Source: Aselliscus stoliczkanus
Taxonomy: Eukaryota; Chordata; Mammalia; Chiroptera; Hipposideridae
Reading direction: 5' to 3'
DNA: 64,000 nucleotides
Assembly: GCA_033961575.1 (NCBI GenBank)
Contig: CM066731.1
Coordinates: 57,255,501-57,319,500 of the forward strand
The position numbers and the translations under genes were made by a program. Below are positions 38,801 to 53,800 of this stretch, one piece after another (within the stretch, counting starts at the first letter, position 1; the number at the start of each line of letters is the position of its first letter). The notes under the pieces were generated by a model. The model searched no databases and was not told the origin of the DNA. It saw nothing but the letters and a program-made list of their open reading frames with translations.

Positions 38801-41800
38801 ATAACACTTAGGAAAGAACTATCTTCTAGATGAAATATGAGAATTACCTGGCCTAGATTTATCAGCCAATCGCTCTATTAACTACAATATCCACCAAATA
38901 ATTTCTTAAGTCTGCTATTAGGATTGCTCTGTCTCCTGGAGAAGACAAAGTAATTGTGTTCCTATCTTTCAGAGGAAGGGGTTAGTCCATATGAAGCACT
39001 CACAAAGATGGAGACTAAAGCAAATTTTTCAACATTCATATCTGCTACTCCTACTACCACCCCATGGCAATCTCTGGGTAGAAAGATAGGAAAATAGAGG
39101 CATCTGCTGTTACTTGACTTAGAAAAACAATCAGAATCACTCACGTACCTTTTAGTACTCTGAATTAAGTTACTAAACTAAGAATTATTCTGCTTCTTTT
39201 CTAAAGCATCTGTAATAAGGATTTTGAAGTTGCATGCAAATTTAGTGTGTAATGGTGGAAAGAAATGAGGAGGTATTTTTAAAAACTTTAAAATCTAATA
39301 AAGATAAATATGATATTATATATTTTCCAAAATGGCCTATCTAAATCACTATCCAATGAAGTATCATTATACTTCTAACAAAGAACTTAATTTTCAGTTG
39401 ATAAGCATCAGTTATCACTCAACTTGGTAACTCCAATGGATTAAACACATTATCTTTGTCAAATTTTTCATTAAATCTGTGACAGTATTTCAAACCAATC
39501 CATTTTTTTAATTTCAAATCAAAATTAGAATTATCTTTTTAGTAGTTTAATAGAATTGAACTATGATCTTTCAAGAATTATTAAAAGATAAACAATTCTT
39601 AAAGTACAAGAAATATCTTCATCTTTTTAATATATTTCGATTGAGACTGTTAAACACTCACTTTTTTGGCCCCAGATAATTTTTAAAATTACCTTTCTAT
39701 GAGTTAAAGAAACAAATTTAAATGGTAACTTTTCTAAGATAGAAGCAGAGTATTTCAGTGTATGCTGCTGAAATCCAGGACTCTAAAGAAAAATATAAAG
39801 AAACAGACACTAAAAGCCTTAAGGTATTGAGTATCAGCAAATAAGTATAATGTCTTCTTCACATGTTTTTCCTATTTGTAAATTAGGATGCCACTACTTT
39901 AAGTGGTTCTTTTAAAATTATGTCTTAAAAAATTCCATCGAATGGAAAAAAATAAAATCTGGGGTATGCTAAGCACAGATTTTTAACACTAGCCAAATTT
40001 TGTCTTTCAGTAGATACTATTAAGTCCTGACTTACTCTTTACATTGTGTGTGACAAGAACTGCTCAACATGAATAAATGATACAACACATAGCTAGACAA
40101 GGAAATGTAAACAAACCTTAATGAAAACTCCTAAACTAATTTCTTACAAGTAGGAAACTGCAGTGTAAGGAAAACAGAGTTTGCCCAATTATGAACTTGG
40201 GTAATCCCTACTTTAATAAACCTTTCTAAATGAAGACTGAAGTGACTCAACTGGTTGGTTATCAGGGGGAAAAGCAAAGCTGAGTGCCATCAAAGGACCA
40301 ATTATTTACCACACCCTTCAAAACTAAGGCTTGAATGATATGTTACTATTTTCTCCTTTAAACCACCTTATATACACTTACATCTTAGATATATGGAATA
40401 CTACAACTACACAAAATTTAAAAAAACTACAATAGATGTTCAAAAAAAAAAACTACAGATGACCACTGGCTTTGAATCATAAATGAAGATTCAAAGAATG
40501 ATAGTATTAGGAAGTGATAGTATTAGGAAACTTTACCAGGTAATGTAAAAAATACATATAAAAGAAACATTTTAATGAGTTTGTTCCCAAAATATTTATC
40601 AATCAAAACAAATAGAGATAAACCTACACTAACTGTATAACAGCTAGTTATGGAATATATTTTCATCTCGGAAATTCAAATATCTATTCCCCTTAATACA
40701 TGTTGTATTTGTCCTATTAAGGAACCAAACGCCTTCCCATATAGCAACCAAAAATATTTTCTAAATAATAAAGGTATTAAAAATATGTGCCTGAACAGGT
40801 ATGTAAAACTGATTCTGGGTTTGCAAATGGTCCATTGTCGCACAAGGTTTGTGTTGAAGTTTAGCTGAAGATCGCTCTGATTTTATTCCATCTTGTAAAT
40901 AGCCCTCCTGTTCCACTTTTCTTCGCATAGTAGAATTCCAATGGTTTTTGATAGAATTATCAGTCCTACAAAATGAAAGTGTATAATTTTAAAAGAAAAA
41001 GAGGATTACACAAATTTTTTTTTTTTGAGGGCAGTGTCATTGGTCCTCATGTGGGACTGAACCAGGGCCGCTGGCTTCCCAGGCCAGCGCTTAACCACCG
41101 AACACAAATTTTAATACTGTATAAAATATAAAGTGCTTAACACAAAGTTTACAACTGGTGAAATGAGATACTTTTTTAATTAAAAAAAATAAACTGTATG
41201 TCTATATGTCAGGCTCAATTCTAAGCACTGGAGACATAGTAGCAAATAAGACAAAGAAAGTCCCTCTCTCATGGAACTTATATTCTCATTGGAAGTACGG
41301 CATCAGGGAACGAAAGAAGAATAGAATCACAAAAAAATAAATATGTAATAAAAATATTAGTGCAGATCATTAAAGTAGGATAAGAAACACGAGTAACCAG
41401 GTGATTAAGTGGTCCAGGGAGGACACTGAGGTGACAGTGAAACTAAGGTCTGAACGACAAGAATGAACCAGATCCATAAGAACAAGGGACAAAGGACAAA
41501 TAGCAAGGATAGCAAGGACAAAGACCTTGTAGCTAGGAACAAACATAGTCATGAAAAGCAAACCACAAATTACAGAATCCCAATGTTCTTCACTCCTTAG
41601 AACAAAATACCCAAAAGAGTTCAAGGGCTCCCCTTTCGCCCAAGTTCCCTTTATATAAATGTAAATCTTCAACCTACTTGTAAATTCAGCTACTTGTCAC
41701 ATAAATTCCATCCTTCATTAAATATACAAGCTATTACTGAGAACCTAATTAATGTTAAGGAACTAAGCTAGGCTCCATAGACAGTAAAAAGATGTATGAG

Positions 41801-44800
41801 ATTAAAAACATCAGAAGCTCCTAGACCAGGTTCAGTAACTTGGATTAAAAAAACCCACTATGCTTTAATTTCCTTATCTGTGAAGACAGCAATGTTTGCT
41901 CTGTATATTTCACAATATATAAAGATTAATTAAGAATATATGTAGGGCCGACCGAGTGGCGCAGTGGTTAAGCGCTGGCCTAGGAAGCCAGCGGCCCCGG
42001 TTCGGTCCCACATATGAGGGCCAGTGACACTGCCCTCTTAGAAAAAAAAAAAAAAAAAGAATATATGTAAAAGCATTTTATAAACTATGAAGTACTATAA
42101 AGATAGTGATTAAAATAAAAAACAAATGTATATCTTCTAAGTGAGGTATGGATTTTCCCAAGGTTGTTGGTCTATTGTACTATTAAGGAACATTTGAATC
42201 AGTGCAACGTATAGTGTACCTAGCACATCACTGCTGCTGAGGGAAATTCTGTATTTTAGCCACACAAATACAGCACTACTTCTGTGATTTGAATCATACC
42301 TTAATTAAATAAGAATTGAATTTTCTCTAGTGCACTTTTATAGCAGTTTATGCCAGCCAGTGTACTTGTTATTCTCTGGATTTATGCACAAAATCCAATA
42401 CAAAAGAAAACTGTTTGATGTGGATTCCATTTCCCAACAGAGTCTGTACAAAGAAGGTCAGCCTGACTGGCACTGATGTGTAAACATAATTTGGGGAATG
42501 TAGTAAATTTTCATAACCCAAAGGACTATCATTTTATTGTACAAATTACTGCTATGAAATATTTCATTAAAAAATTAATTATATCACTTACCACAGAGTA
42601 TATTACAAATAGCCCCAAAGAGTTGCCTGTATTAAGTCTAAATTTTAATTATAAATAAAAGTCACAGGGTACTTGCAAATATATTTAATAGTTACGTAAT
42701 AAAGATCAAGTTTAAGTACAGAAAAATGTATATACATTTATATAAGCACCTTCCAGGAAGTAGTTTGGCAATTTCTGCCCAACGATTTCCCAACCGCTTA
42801 TGTGCTTCATAAATGATCCTGTCCTCTTCTTCAGTCCAGGAAGATTTCTTTACCTCAGGATTCAGATGATTATGCCATCTTTCTCTACACTGCTTGCCTA
42901 TTCTTCCTTTTAAATGTTTTGCAATTAAAGACCATCTTTTTGGCCCATATTTCTGAACTAATTCAATAACCTAAGAAACAGAAAAACAAAGTTAAAAAAA
43001 CATTACCTAAAACATAACTCAAGAATACTATTATTGTTTACCTGAAACTAATGACAAAATTAAATTTAAAAAAGAATACTATTTTTAAAATGCATTAAAT
43101 GCAAGCCAAAACTACAACTTAAAAAAAAACAATTTACCAATAAATACTACTTCAGTATTTGCCAAGTTCAAAAATTGATCCCAAATTTATCTAAAATTTA
43201 CAAGGTGCTAATTAAAGTGACTTGTAAGCTAAATTGTTTTCATACAAAATTAATTTAAAATAACAGTAAAAATGGTGAGATTTATGTATTTTCTATTCTT
43301 ACATCTTTAAATAAATAAAAAAAAAGCTTCATTTGAAAGCCAAATAAATCAGTTTGGAAGCAGGAAGAAAAGTTACCATCTTTGCATTTTTTCCTTTCTC
43401 AAACAAAAAAGATATAAATCACACATTTTAAAACTTATCATTAGCCATCAAGTAAATCAAATCAGTTCTGAGCTTAATGAAGTAATTTTTTTTTGAGTGG
43501 CAATAAGAATAGTCTAATTCCCCAACTATATTAATAAGTTTCATGCTATAGGACATGAACTAAAGGGCAATGCCAAGTGGAAGACCGAAACTCTCCCATT
43601 CTTCTCAGACTTTTATAATACAAAGAACTATTTTGGTTTTTAAATCATCCAACTCTTTGTAAACATGATGCTCTGATACCTATCTTATTTGGGAGCTTAT
43701 TATAGGTCAAGAGGGAAAGTTAAGAATGACTTCCTCACATATAATGTTATCAGATAAAATAAAAATTAAATTCTGTTTTTAAAATGTTTACTCAATTTTC
43801 AAAAAAAAAAAAAAAACTATACCCTAAGTGCTGTGAACTGAAACTTTAAACAAGGTGACTAAGCTGACAGTATTTTTTTTCTTCTGCAAACCAAACTCTC
43901 AGAAAGAAAAGGCTATTATACACTTGGTTTGACTCAATTCATTAAAAACTACATTTCAAGACACTCAATTTTAATCCTTATGCAAGCAGTACCCAGAGAA
44001 CAAAATAAAAGTGATTTAAACGTATACTTTATGTGTCAAAACAGTATACTGGGAAGAAAAATAAGCTAATCCACTTAACAGAGTGAAAAACAACAACAAC
44101 AGAATATGAACATGTTACCCTCTGATCCTCTTCTTTAGTCCAGGGACCCTTTATCAATTCTGGATTTAAAACTTTCTGCCATCGATGCTGGCACTGAAAA
44201 TCAGAACGATTCTGAAAGAATTCAGATGATTTTGTTATTGAACAACTGTCTTCCAGAAAGCAAGTCAGCTCACACTTATGCCTCACAACATTAAGAGTGA
44301 AGTCTTCAAGAATAATGCATTCAACAGCAGTCCTTAAACATATAATATTGATTTTACATGCCTGTGTACCAATTCTTTTTTTTTTAAAACTAAAGTCATT
44401 GGCTGGGCTTAAGAGTGCAAATAAAAACAAAATATATTTGAAATTAAAGTATGTGTCTCTATACTATGCCTTATAAAACAGTAAGCAACAAAGTTATAAC
44501 ACAAATACTGCCCATAAAAAAATATCTATGAGGTTGAGAAATAAAAGGGAGTAAACAGAAAACTATACAAAGCAGACAAAAGAGCTCAAATAGCACAGCA
44601 CTCTGGATTCATATAGTACAGCAGTACGTAACTCTACACAATTAAAAAAACCCCAAAGGCATTACCAGACTAGTGCAAGGTATTTAAAGAACGGTTATAA
44701 ATGATGTCTCGCAAGTTATCAAGAAAAACTAAACATATATAAATAGAAGATGTGCATTATCTATCACTTAAATTATTTAACTATTGAAGCTTAAAAAGAA

Positions 44801-47800
44801 AAATGAACCTTATGTAGAAACATCTCAAACTTCAAAAATGATTAATAAATGAAGTCTTATTTTATTTAGTCAATCCATGAGCTAGTAACTCTTATGTATT
44901 ACAGTGATGATGATAACAACAATAGTAACTTTTTATTCGTGATTCACAGTTTACAAAGATATTAGTTCATATACAGGATTATAAATAATTTAGAAGTATA
45001 TAATGGGATAGATACAAATACTTGGTTTACCAATAGTTCTGTCTTTGTGCCTACTGGACTTCAAATTATTTTTACTCAAAACTGAATTTCTTCATTTATG
45101 GCTTCTGTACATCAATGCGGATCCATTTTGAGGCTATCACTTCAAAGTAATCAGGTCGATCCTGTTATGTTCTTGTAGCATTTCTCTATTCACTTCATTT
45201 GCTGTTATACAGTTCAAGTTAAACTGATAAAGCTAATGTAAATAACTTTCCTAATTTAGCTTCCATTTATTGAACATCTGTAAAACGTCAGGAACTGTGC
45301 CAAACAGCCTATATGTTATTTCTAATTCTCACAAATACTACAAAAACAAGTATTATTATAGCTAAGAAAGCCAAAGATCAAAGAGATTGAAATTTTCTAA
45401 GACCAAATAGTTAGTATAGCTGACATTCTAACACAATTCAGACTGACTCCAAAACTCATGCTCTTTCCATTATTTGGTCTCAGTTTTCAGGTTATGTTGA
45501 AAGGCATTAAAACAATATAGAAAGAACATAGGTAACATGGTTTCTGAAACACAAAGTGGTCAATACAGAAATTCAACTATGAATATTTTGTCTTACTACC
45601 TACAGTATAGTAAGGAACAAATAAAAGTATATGTGAAAACACTTTGTAAATTATAAAACTACATGCTAATGAATAGTACGTGAACAGTAATATGGTGAAC
45701 AGTAAGTATAATTTTTAAAAAAATAAGTTATCACTTTAAAATGTAAGCATTTCATGGCAAACTTTTCAACAGAGCCTTTTCCGATTAGCGATCAAACATT
45801 TCAATGTATTTAATTTCTTTAAAAATGTTTTAACATTTATCAGCAAATATTTATAAAGCCCTACCCAAACTTAATTATCATTCTTATTTTTAGATTGAGT
45901 AATCTTTTTAGGCCTCTGGATAAACTAATTACTAGAACACCAGGCTTTCGAAGCCATTGGCAACTATAGGAGGACCAGAAGAAGAGATGTTTTGAAAAAG
46001 GAAACCTAAATCTAAAATAATGTAGACACATTTTTTAAAAACAGCAACGTTAACCCACTTGACCTATATCATCCATTATATACGAAAATATAATGTTTTA
46101 CTTACTTGAAGATGACTAGCAATTAGAGTCCAATCATCAGTTCCGTACTGTTCAACCAACTTCTTTAACTTATCATCCTATTAAAACAGGTTTTGAATAT
46201 TAGAAAGCTTTCCCCCACCCTGTTCCTCTGTCCCTGAATATAGATAACTCTCCAGTTCTTTCATGTCATATCTGGTGGCCATTTTTAGAAGGACTGAAGC
46301 CACTATAATACAAGTTCTCCCACTTACTATACTCTTTCTGTCACTCTCGACATCAATCCACTATTCATGTCTCTGGCTGAAGAAAAATAATGTGCAAGCT
46401 AGTTGAATAACTTTTCCCATGTTTTGTTTTTAAATATTTTTCATATCTATATTATTAATAAATACAATTATGGGGCCGGCCAAGTGGCGCGGTTGTTAAG
46501 CACTGGTTTGGGAAGCCAGCGGACCCGGTTCAGTCCCACATATGAGGGCCAGTGACACTGCCCTCAAAAAATAAAACAACAAATAAATAAATAAATAAAT
46601 AAATAAATAAATACAATTATGAAATCAGTGAGCCTTCTCAGATAAGCACCTCATCTCTTGTCCATTTCACTCTGTTCCAGAGTTTCTTCAGTCCTTTTTG
46701 TTGTGGTACTTCATAATCATGGTCAGCATACTGAAGGTCATCATCCTCATCCTCACTAAAAAAACACAATTGTGAAATCAATACTCTTATTTAAATTTGT
46801 ATGACTGGGCCGGCCGAGTGGCACAGTGGTTAAGTGCTGACTTGGGAAGCCAGCAGCCCCGGTTCGGTCCCACATGCCAGTGACACTGCCCTCAAAAATA
46901 AATAAATAAATAAATTTGTATGACTGAAGAAGCCACTCAGATTAAAATAGACATATCCAATCAGATTACTCAAAGTATAAAAAAAATTAAGAGACATACA
47001 ATGGAGAAGAGCTACTGTCCTTACTGACACCAGAGAGACGAGGATGGATTGCCACCATGGTCCAAGTCTTTATCTTAAAGAGTTAAAGGGCTTTAAGGGA
47101 GTGAAAGGTAAATAACTTGTGTTTCAGATAAATAACTGGCAGGAGTGTGGAGAAATGAAGAACAATTGGTAATCTTTTACAATAACCCAAGTAAGGAATT
47201 ATTAGGGCCTGACAATGGTAATGGTAAAATACAAAACACAGCCAATTAGGACCGGTTGAGTGGCGTGGTGGTTAAGCGCTGGCTTGGGAAGCCAGCGGCC
47301 CGGGTTCGGGTCCCACATATGGGGGCCAGTGACACTGCCCTCCAAAAAAAAACAAAACAACACAGCCAATTAAAAGACACAATGAAAGAAATAATCCATT
47401 AATAATATCAACAACAAAAAAAGTTAAAATATATAGAAATACTTGAATGTACAAGGTCAAGGTAGAGTAAACAACAAAACACTATTTCAAGACACAGAAG
47501 ACTTAAACATATGGAAGAACATCCAGACCACATTCTTAAGAAGGAAAACAATATTAGAGATATCCATTCTCCCGAAATTAATAGCAAAATACACTGTAGA
47601 GAATGGCACTGGCACATGAACAGATACACAGATCAATGGAACAGAACAGAACACTCAGAAATTGGGAATTTGGTAAATTATAACAGTACTATACCAAATC
47701 AATGAGGTGAAGATGGATTTTTCAATAAATGGTACGACACTGAGTAGCTATTTTTTTTTAAAAGTTCAAGTCCTACTTTAAAATTACAAAATTCAGATGA

Positions 47801-50800
47801 AGCAAATATTTCAGTTTTTTAAAAATGTAACCATAATACTACTACAAGGAAATGGGTTAGAATTCTATCTTTGGAACATTGAATAAGAGAGACCTAAATG
47901 TGACAAAAATGAAGAAACCATAAAAGAACAAACTGACTAAGGTAATAATAGTGGCAATGAAAAGAAGCACATAAAACTGAGAAATATTAAACAGATAGAA
48001 ACAAAATTTTAAACTGATGGGTATGAGAGACATGGGGGGAGGAGGAATCAAGGCTGACTCCAAAATTTCTAGTTTTGGAAGCTTAAATAGAGCTATTCAC
48101 TGAGGTAAGGAATAGAGTAGGAGAAACAACTTTTGGAGGGAGAAGGGAATGGGGAGAGTCAGCAGTTTTAGACTAGCTGATTTCAAGACACTTGAGAAAT
48201 ATACAGGTGGAGATATATATATAACAACATTTGTCCAAAGAAATGTAATGAAAGCCACATATGTAATTTCCTAGTAGCCACGTTAAAAAAAAATACAAAT
48301 AGATGAAATTAATTTTAATATTATTTAATCCAATATATAAAAAATTATTCCAACATAATCATGAAATATTTCACATTCCTTTTTTCTTATTAAAATCTTC
48401 AAAATCTGATGTGTGTTTTATATAGTACATCGCAATTGAGACTAGCCACATTTCAAAAGCTCAGTAGCCACATGTGGATAGGGCCTCTCCTATTGGACAG
48501 AGCAGACCTAGTAGACCTGGGCACACATGTAAATACCTCATATAATATGTGGTACAGAGAGGTGGCTCAACATCATTATTTTTGCATAGGCTGACTGCCT
48601 AACAATATTCAAAATTATTTTTGCTTTACTAGATTCAACTCTTTTCCAAAAATTCATTCTGATTTTAAATAGCAAAAGTTCGATGATTTGTTTAACCTCA
48701 CCGTAATATACTTAATAACATGTAGGTAGTTCCTAATATCTACATATAGTTTCAATCTTAGAAAAATGAAGGCCTAGATTTAATATATACTGTCTATAAA
48801 TCCTCTGCAGGAACTTCTCATTTCCCTTGATTTGTCAATGCCATAACCCCAAAATTCATCATATCTAACCAAGCAAGACACCAAGATCCTCTGTTCCCCT
48901 CCCTATGATATTAATCTAACTTCAGTTCAATGCACTTTAAATATTCAAATGCTCTCTCCCAAAAGCCAATGTCTTTTTGTAACAATAATCTGCCAGTCGT
49001 AATTCCATAAATGCTTGTTTTGTTAATTAAACTATGCCAAAAATAAAAACACAGGTTTAATTAAAGAAAATACTTGCTGTTTGCAGCCATCTTTGGCTAT
49101 TAGAAATATCACCTGACTAGTCAATATTATAAATTGTTAACTTGGAGATCGTTCCGGATCCAATGACTTCATACATTTCTAAGGCGGTTACAAATCAGAT
49201 AAAACACCATACACTGAAGCAGTCTGTCCAATTTGTATGTACACATGGCATCTACCATTCCTTCTCTATGCTCATCACAGTTGCCAACCTTGAGTAAGCT
49301 CAGGAGTGCAAAGGCTACGTCTGATATGTTCATCTCTCAACACTAAGCACAGTACCTGCCATTCAAATGTGAATGTGTAAAATTAGTGATCTTTCTTACT
49401 CTTTCACCTCCTCCAAGTGCTCTGTATTACAAAATTACCTCACTCCCTTTCAACCCAATCGAAGTTTTACCTCCCTCAACACAGCTGATCTCAAGTGAAT
49501 ATGAGAAAACACTTTTTTTTAAATTGGGGAATTGGGGGAGGGGAACAATTTTGGGGAATAAGAGAAGGGGACCAGCCAAGCCGTTGTTCTTCAGTCTTCG
49601 TTGTGGAGGGCGCCAGTCCCATCGGCTTCCCGTTGGCAGCTCATGGCATCTAAGCTCAAGGTGCTGTGTTCAATCTTAGTTGCGCGTGGACATAGCCACC
49701 ATCCCATGAGGGAGTTGAACCAGCAGCCTGGTTGTTAAGAGTCCACACTCTATGCTATGAGCCAACCAGGTGGCAGCTCAGCTCAAGGTGCCGAGTTCAG
49801 TCTTAGTTGAAGTGGGTGCGTAGCCCACTGAACAGGCAGTCTTGTTGTTAGGAGCATGTGATCTCACCGGCTGAGCCATCCTGTCACCTGTTGGCAGCTC
49901 AGCGACAGCTCAGCTCGGGCGCAGCTCACTGGCCCATGTGGGAATAGAACCGGCGTCCCTATTCCTCAGAGCTCATGCTCTTAAGCTAACTCTTAACCAA
50001 CTGAGCCAGTCGGCGGGCCAGAGAAAACATTTTTTTAACACACGAAAAATACCTCTAGGAGGAGCTGAAAGGCATTCCCATTTGTTAAAAAGGACTTTCA
50101 AAATCCAAATGCACCTCCAAGTGGCAGAATATAAGAAGCAAAACTTGCTGAAACAACATTAAAAAAATATTCAGTACAGAAGGGGTTATTGGCGTGTTTA
50201 TTAGTGTTGCCTAGCCTTTTCTAGAACTGTCTCTAGCACTGGGCCACTTCCTGTCATCCCAAACAGCCCTCAGTTGTGCTTTCCACAGGTCTCCCTCTCC
50301 TTCCCTCCCCTCAGATCCCAATAGTTTCCACAACAGCATTTTGAGGCTGCTTTTAAAATTAGGTTATTTATAGATTAAAACAATTTTAACTTGGTGACTT
50401 GCACATATAAATCTTGAGTATTCACAAAAATATATCTAATCTGTACGAAATTCACCTTAAGGTTCTTAAAAATATTTTAAGGATATGAGTCCAAAAACGT
50501 TACTTGGGTCAAAAGACTAGTTTCCAAGGAGTAATTTTGCTGAACGCTTGTTCATTTTAACTTTAAAATTCTCCCTTAGTTTTTAACCGCACAGTTGATC
50601 TGTGAGAAATTTCTATTTCTATATGAAGTTTCATTCTCTGTTTTGCATCAGTATGGTCATCAATTTCAGGCAGAGGTAAACAGCTCAGTGTTCAGGAAGC
50701 TGGGTTTTTAGAGTGGGTGAGTGTGAGGGAGGATTAAAGTAGAATTCTTAGAATCATCTCTGCCACGGGGACTTTCCTAGAGTCTATCTATCTACCTAGC

Positions 50801-53800
50801 TACTTCTTAGTTTTAGCATTAAGTTATTTCTATATGATTTTAAGTGATTGCTGAAAGGATGATGTAACTTTTAAATAAGTGTGATAGGAAAAAATCCTAG
50901 AAACTTATCAACATCTCTAGCTTCAACAGAAAGATGTCTGAGATTGCCTACAATTTGCTAAGAAGAAAGGGAAAGGATAAAACCCCGTAAGAAGCTTCAC
51001 CAATATTCACTCTACTTTTCACCATTTAACAGTGAAAAAGTCTCACTGCTTAATAATCTGCTCACTTGTTCTGCTTTTTTCCCCCATCTTTTAGCATTTC
51101 TGTATTGTACCAATCAATGCTGGTAATATATAATAAATAAAATCAACTTCCTACTGTGTAGGTAAAAAACCCATTTTTAGTCTAAGGTGACTAATCTAGA
51201 AGACAGTACAAATAGGTGAAGTTATTTCTACAGTCACAAAGCAAAAACAGAAGGGGAATTTGGTCTCTGAATCTCCATCCAGGATTTGGTTTCCAGAATC
51301 ATTCTGCCAGTTTTATTTAAGTCAAAGAAAATATTTATGCTGTTACTGTTAATACATTACCAAGTACTATATTCAAATGGAAAGGGTTTGTAGATTCTGA
51401 ATGAACAAAGTGACTAAGGTGATTATAAAACAGTAAAATGAAACATGAACACACACACACACACACAAATACTATGACACATTAAGCAAGGAAATGGTTA
51501 AGAGTAATTTCACACTGGGGTGCAAGCTAATAGGATGTGACAGTCATCTTTTGCCTCCGAAATTATACACAAAGTAGTCACACTTGACAATATTAAGATA
51601 AAACATTCAGAAGAAGATTTAAAAAGAGGCCAATCATACCACCTAAAAAAAGTAAAATGAGGCAGCCAAAGAAAGGCTTTGAAAATTTTTTAAAATTTAT
51701 TTTTATTTGAAAAGAAACTACTGGTTTGAAACTGAAGAAAAATCAGTAGTTTTATAAAATTTGCTCTTATAAAATAACTTCAACTTAATCATACTTTAAA
51801 TCACAAACTGCGTTAAGTCTGAAAATTTTATCATAATAAAAAAATACATCTTTATTCTACATCTTGACAGGATTTGCATTTTTTAAAAGTACAGTCAAAC
51901 TCAAGGTATGAAAATTTACCAGGTTAATTTAATATAGTGAAATCAGGCCACCCAGTGGCTAATAGGATGTACTGCACACATTTCCAAATCTGCAAACTAG
52001 CATATTATAATAAGACAAATTTGACTTCATTTGATCATTATTAATAGCAATACTAAAATAAATACTGAAGAGAATTTTACCTAGCTATCTATAAACAAAA
52101 ACAATGGGAGAAAATTTCTACTTTCTCCTACTTTTAAATGAGAAAAGATTATTACAAAAGGGTTCAAAATAGGATACATATTAAATTAGAAGTTACCTTA
52201 CAGACCATAAGATACAAACCCCTTACATTAACAGATGAAAATCTGGGATACAGAGTTTACTTGCTTTCCCAAAACAATATTGCTAGTTAATGACAAAGAT
52301 GATTTTTAAAAATCAGTTCTCATATTTCAGTATTCTTTCACCCACAATATTCATTTTGCTGGAGACAACATAGTAAAATTGCTTCCTGCACATACATTTC
52401 CACTGAAAAACATCTAATTCAAGAGCTGACTTTTATCTTTTCAGTTTAATGTAGTCACAGGTCGTCTCAAGTATAAATACCTGAATCTATTACTACTGAA
52501 ATAGGCCTTTGGCTTCTAAATGACATTTTTAAAGTTTATATTTAAGGGTATAACTGACTTTAAAAGCTAAAATTAACACTTAATTCATAAATATGCTTAA
52601 AAATCAAGTGCATGTAAATAACAGATATACCAATTTTGGCCTTGCCTGCAAATTATGTCATTAAAATCCCCCATGGGATCTAAAACTATTTAAAGTCACA
52701 ACACTAAATGAGCCTTTTCCTTTATGTAAATATAGACCAGAGACACTACAGCTATCTTAAAGATCAAAAGAGCCAACATTCTTCAGTTGTTTCACACCTA
52801 AGGTAACAGTGTTTTACTCTTTTTTCCAGCTTATACAGAAAAAGTGTATTACAGGATTTATGCCTATAGTCTTATGCAAAACTTTGATACAGCAAAGTAT
52901 AATTTTCACTCAAATAAGCTAAATGGTTGACTGACTAGTGGTGATCTTAAAGTGACTGAATTATTTCCTTTCTTTTTCAATTATAAATTAGCTTCATATT
53001 TAATATTAAGATATCTAGAAACCTGTTCTAGAGATTCCAGTCTATGTGTGTGTGTGTGTGTGTATGTCCATTTGTTCCACCTCAAAAGTTTAACCTACAC
53101 TGTCATTGCTACAAAATAATAAGCTAACAGGAACTTCATTACATTTTATGCTGCTTTCTGCACAAACATCTTAGCCTAAAGACACAAGACTAGACTTTGC
53201 CCAATGAATAAATTATTTCCCCTCAAAACATTTCACATTCTATTATCTTCTAAGATAAACAAGTTATTTACATATATAAGAAATACAATTTAGAACATGA
53301 AACATTCAAGTATGAAGGCCCTAAGAAATATACCATTCAAAGATGATAATTTCTCACCACATCATCTACCTGAATACTCCCATAGGGAGTGTAACTTCAC
53401 TATGTGTAATTACTCCAGACTTATGACTCTTTAAATCGTTCTATATGTTTCAATTAATTTATACAGAAAACAAGGAATAAAAGTCATTAACAGTACAGTT
53501 AATGTTTAGATCTCAAAGCAAATAGTATTGTCAATAAAAGGAAATTTATACAGGCAAATTAATCATTAAATCATTTCTTCTTTCTTACTCTATTAATATG
53601 AAACATACACAAATTATGAAACAAACAGAAAATCAATTGGAGAAAGCAGTGTTCTGACATTCAAATATCCATGTCTAACCATAACTAAATGCTGATGACA
53701 GCATTAGCTAAGAAACTACCTCAAATAAGATTAACATCAGTACTGATAAGTAGAGAATGCCACACGTTATAGGCACCTATCACCTTGCTTAATGAAGTTA

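Larger units (their letters stand above)
38066..40790 (-). other. MYBL1 intron 6 (GC-AG)
   Basis: 2.7 kb. Begins GC at 40790 and ends TTTTTAG at 38066. Apart from the 530-bp inverted-repeat transposon it is AT-rich without a nameable repeat. Confidence 0.8.
40966..42749 (-). other. MYBL1 intron 5
   Basis: 1.8 kb, GT-AG. Holds two family A SINEs and, at about 41195-41560, an old mammalian repeat ('ctaagcactggagacatagt ... catggaacttatattctcat' abridged). Confidence 0.85.

Noticed and set aside
40797..40800. Alternative exon 6 donor CCT|GTTCAG
   Set aside because: Keeps the frame and has GT but a poor exon consensus, and would delete VQ from a conserved linker; kept only as the alternative to the GC donor.
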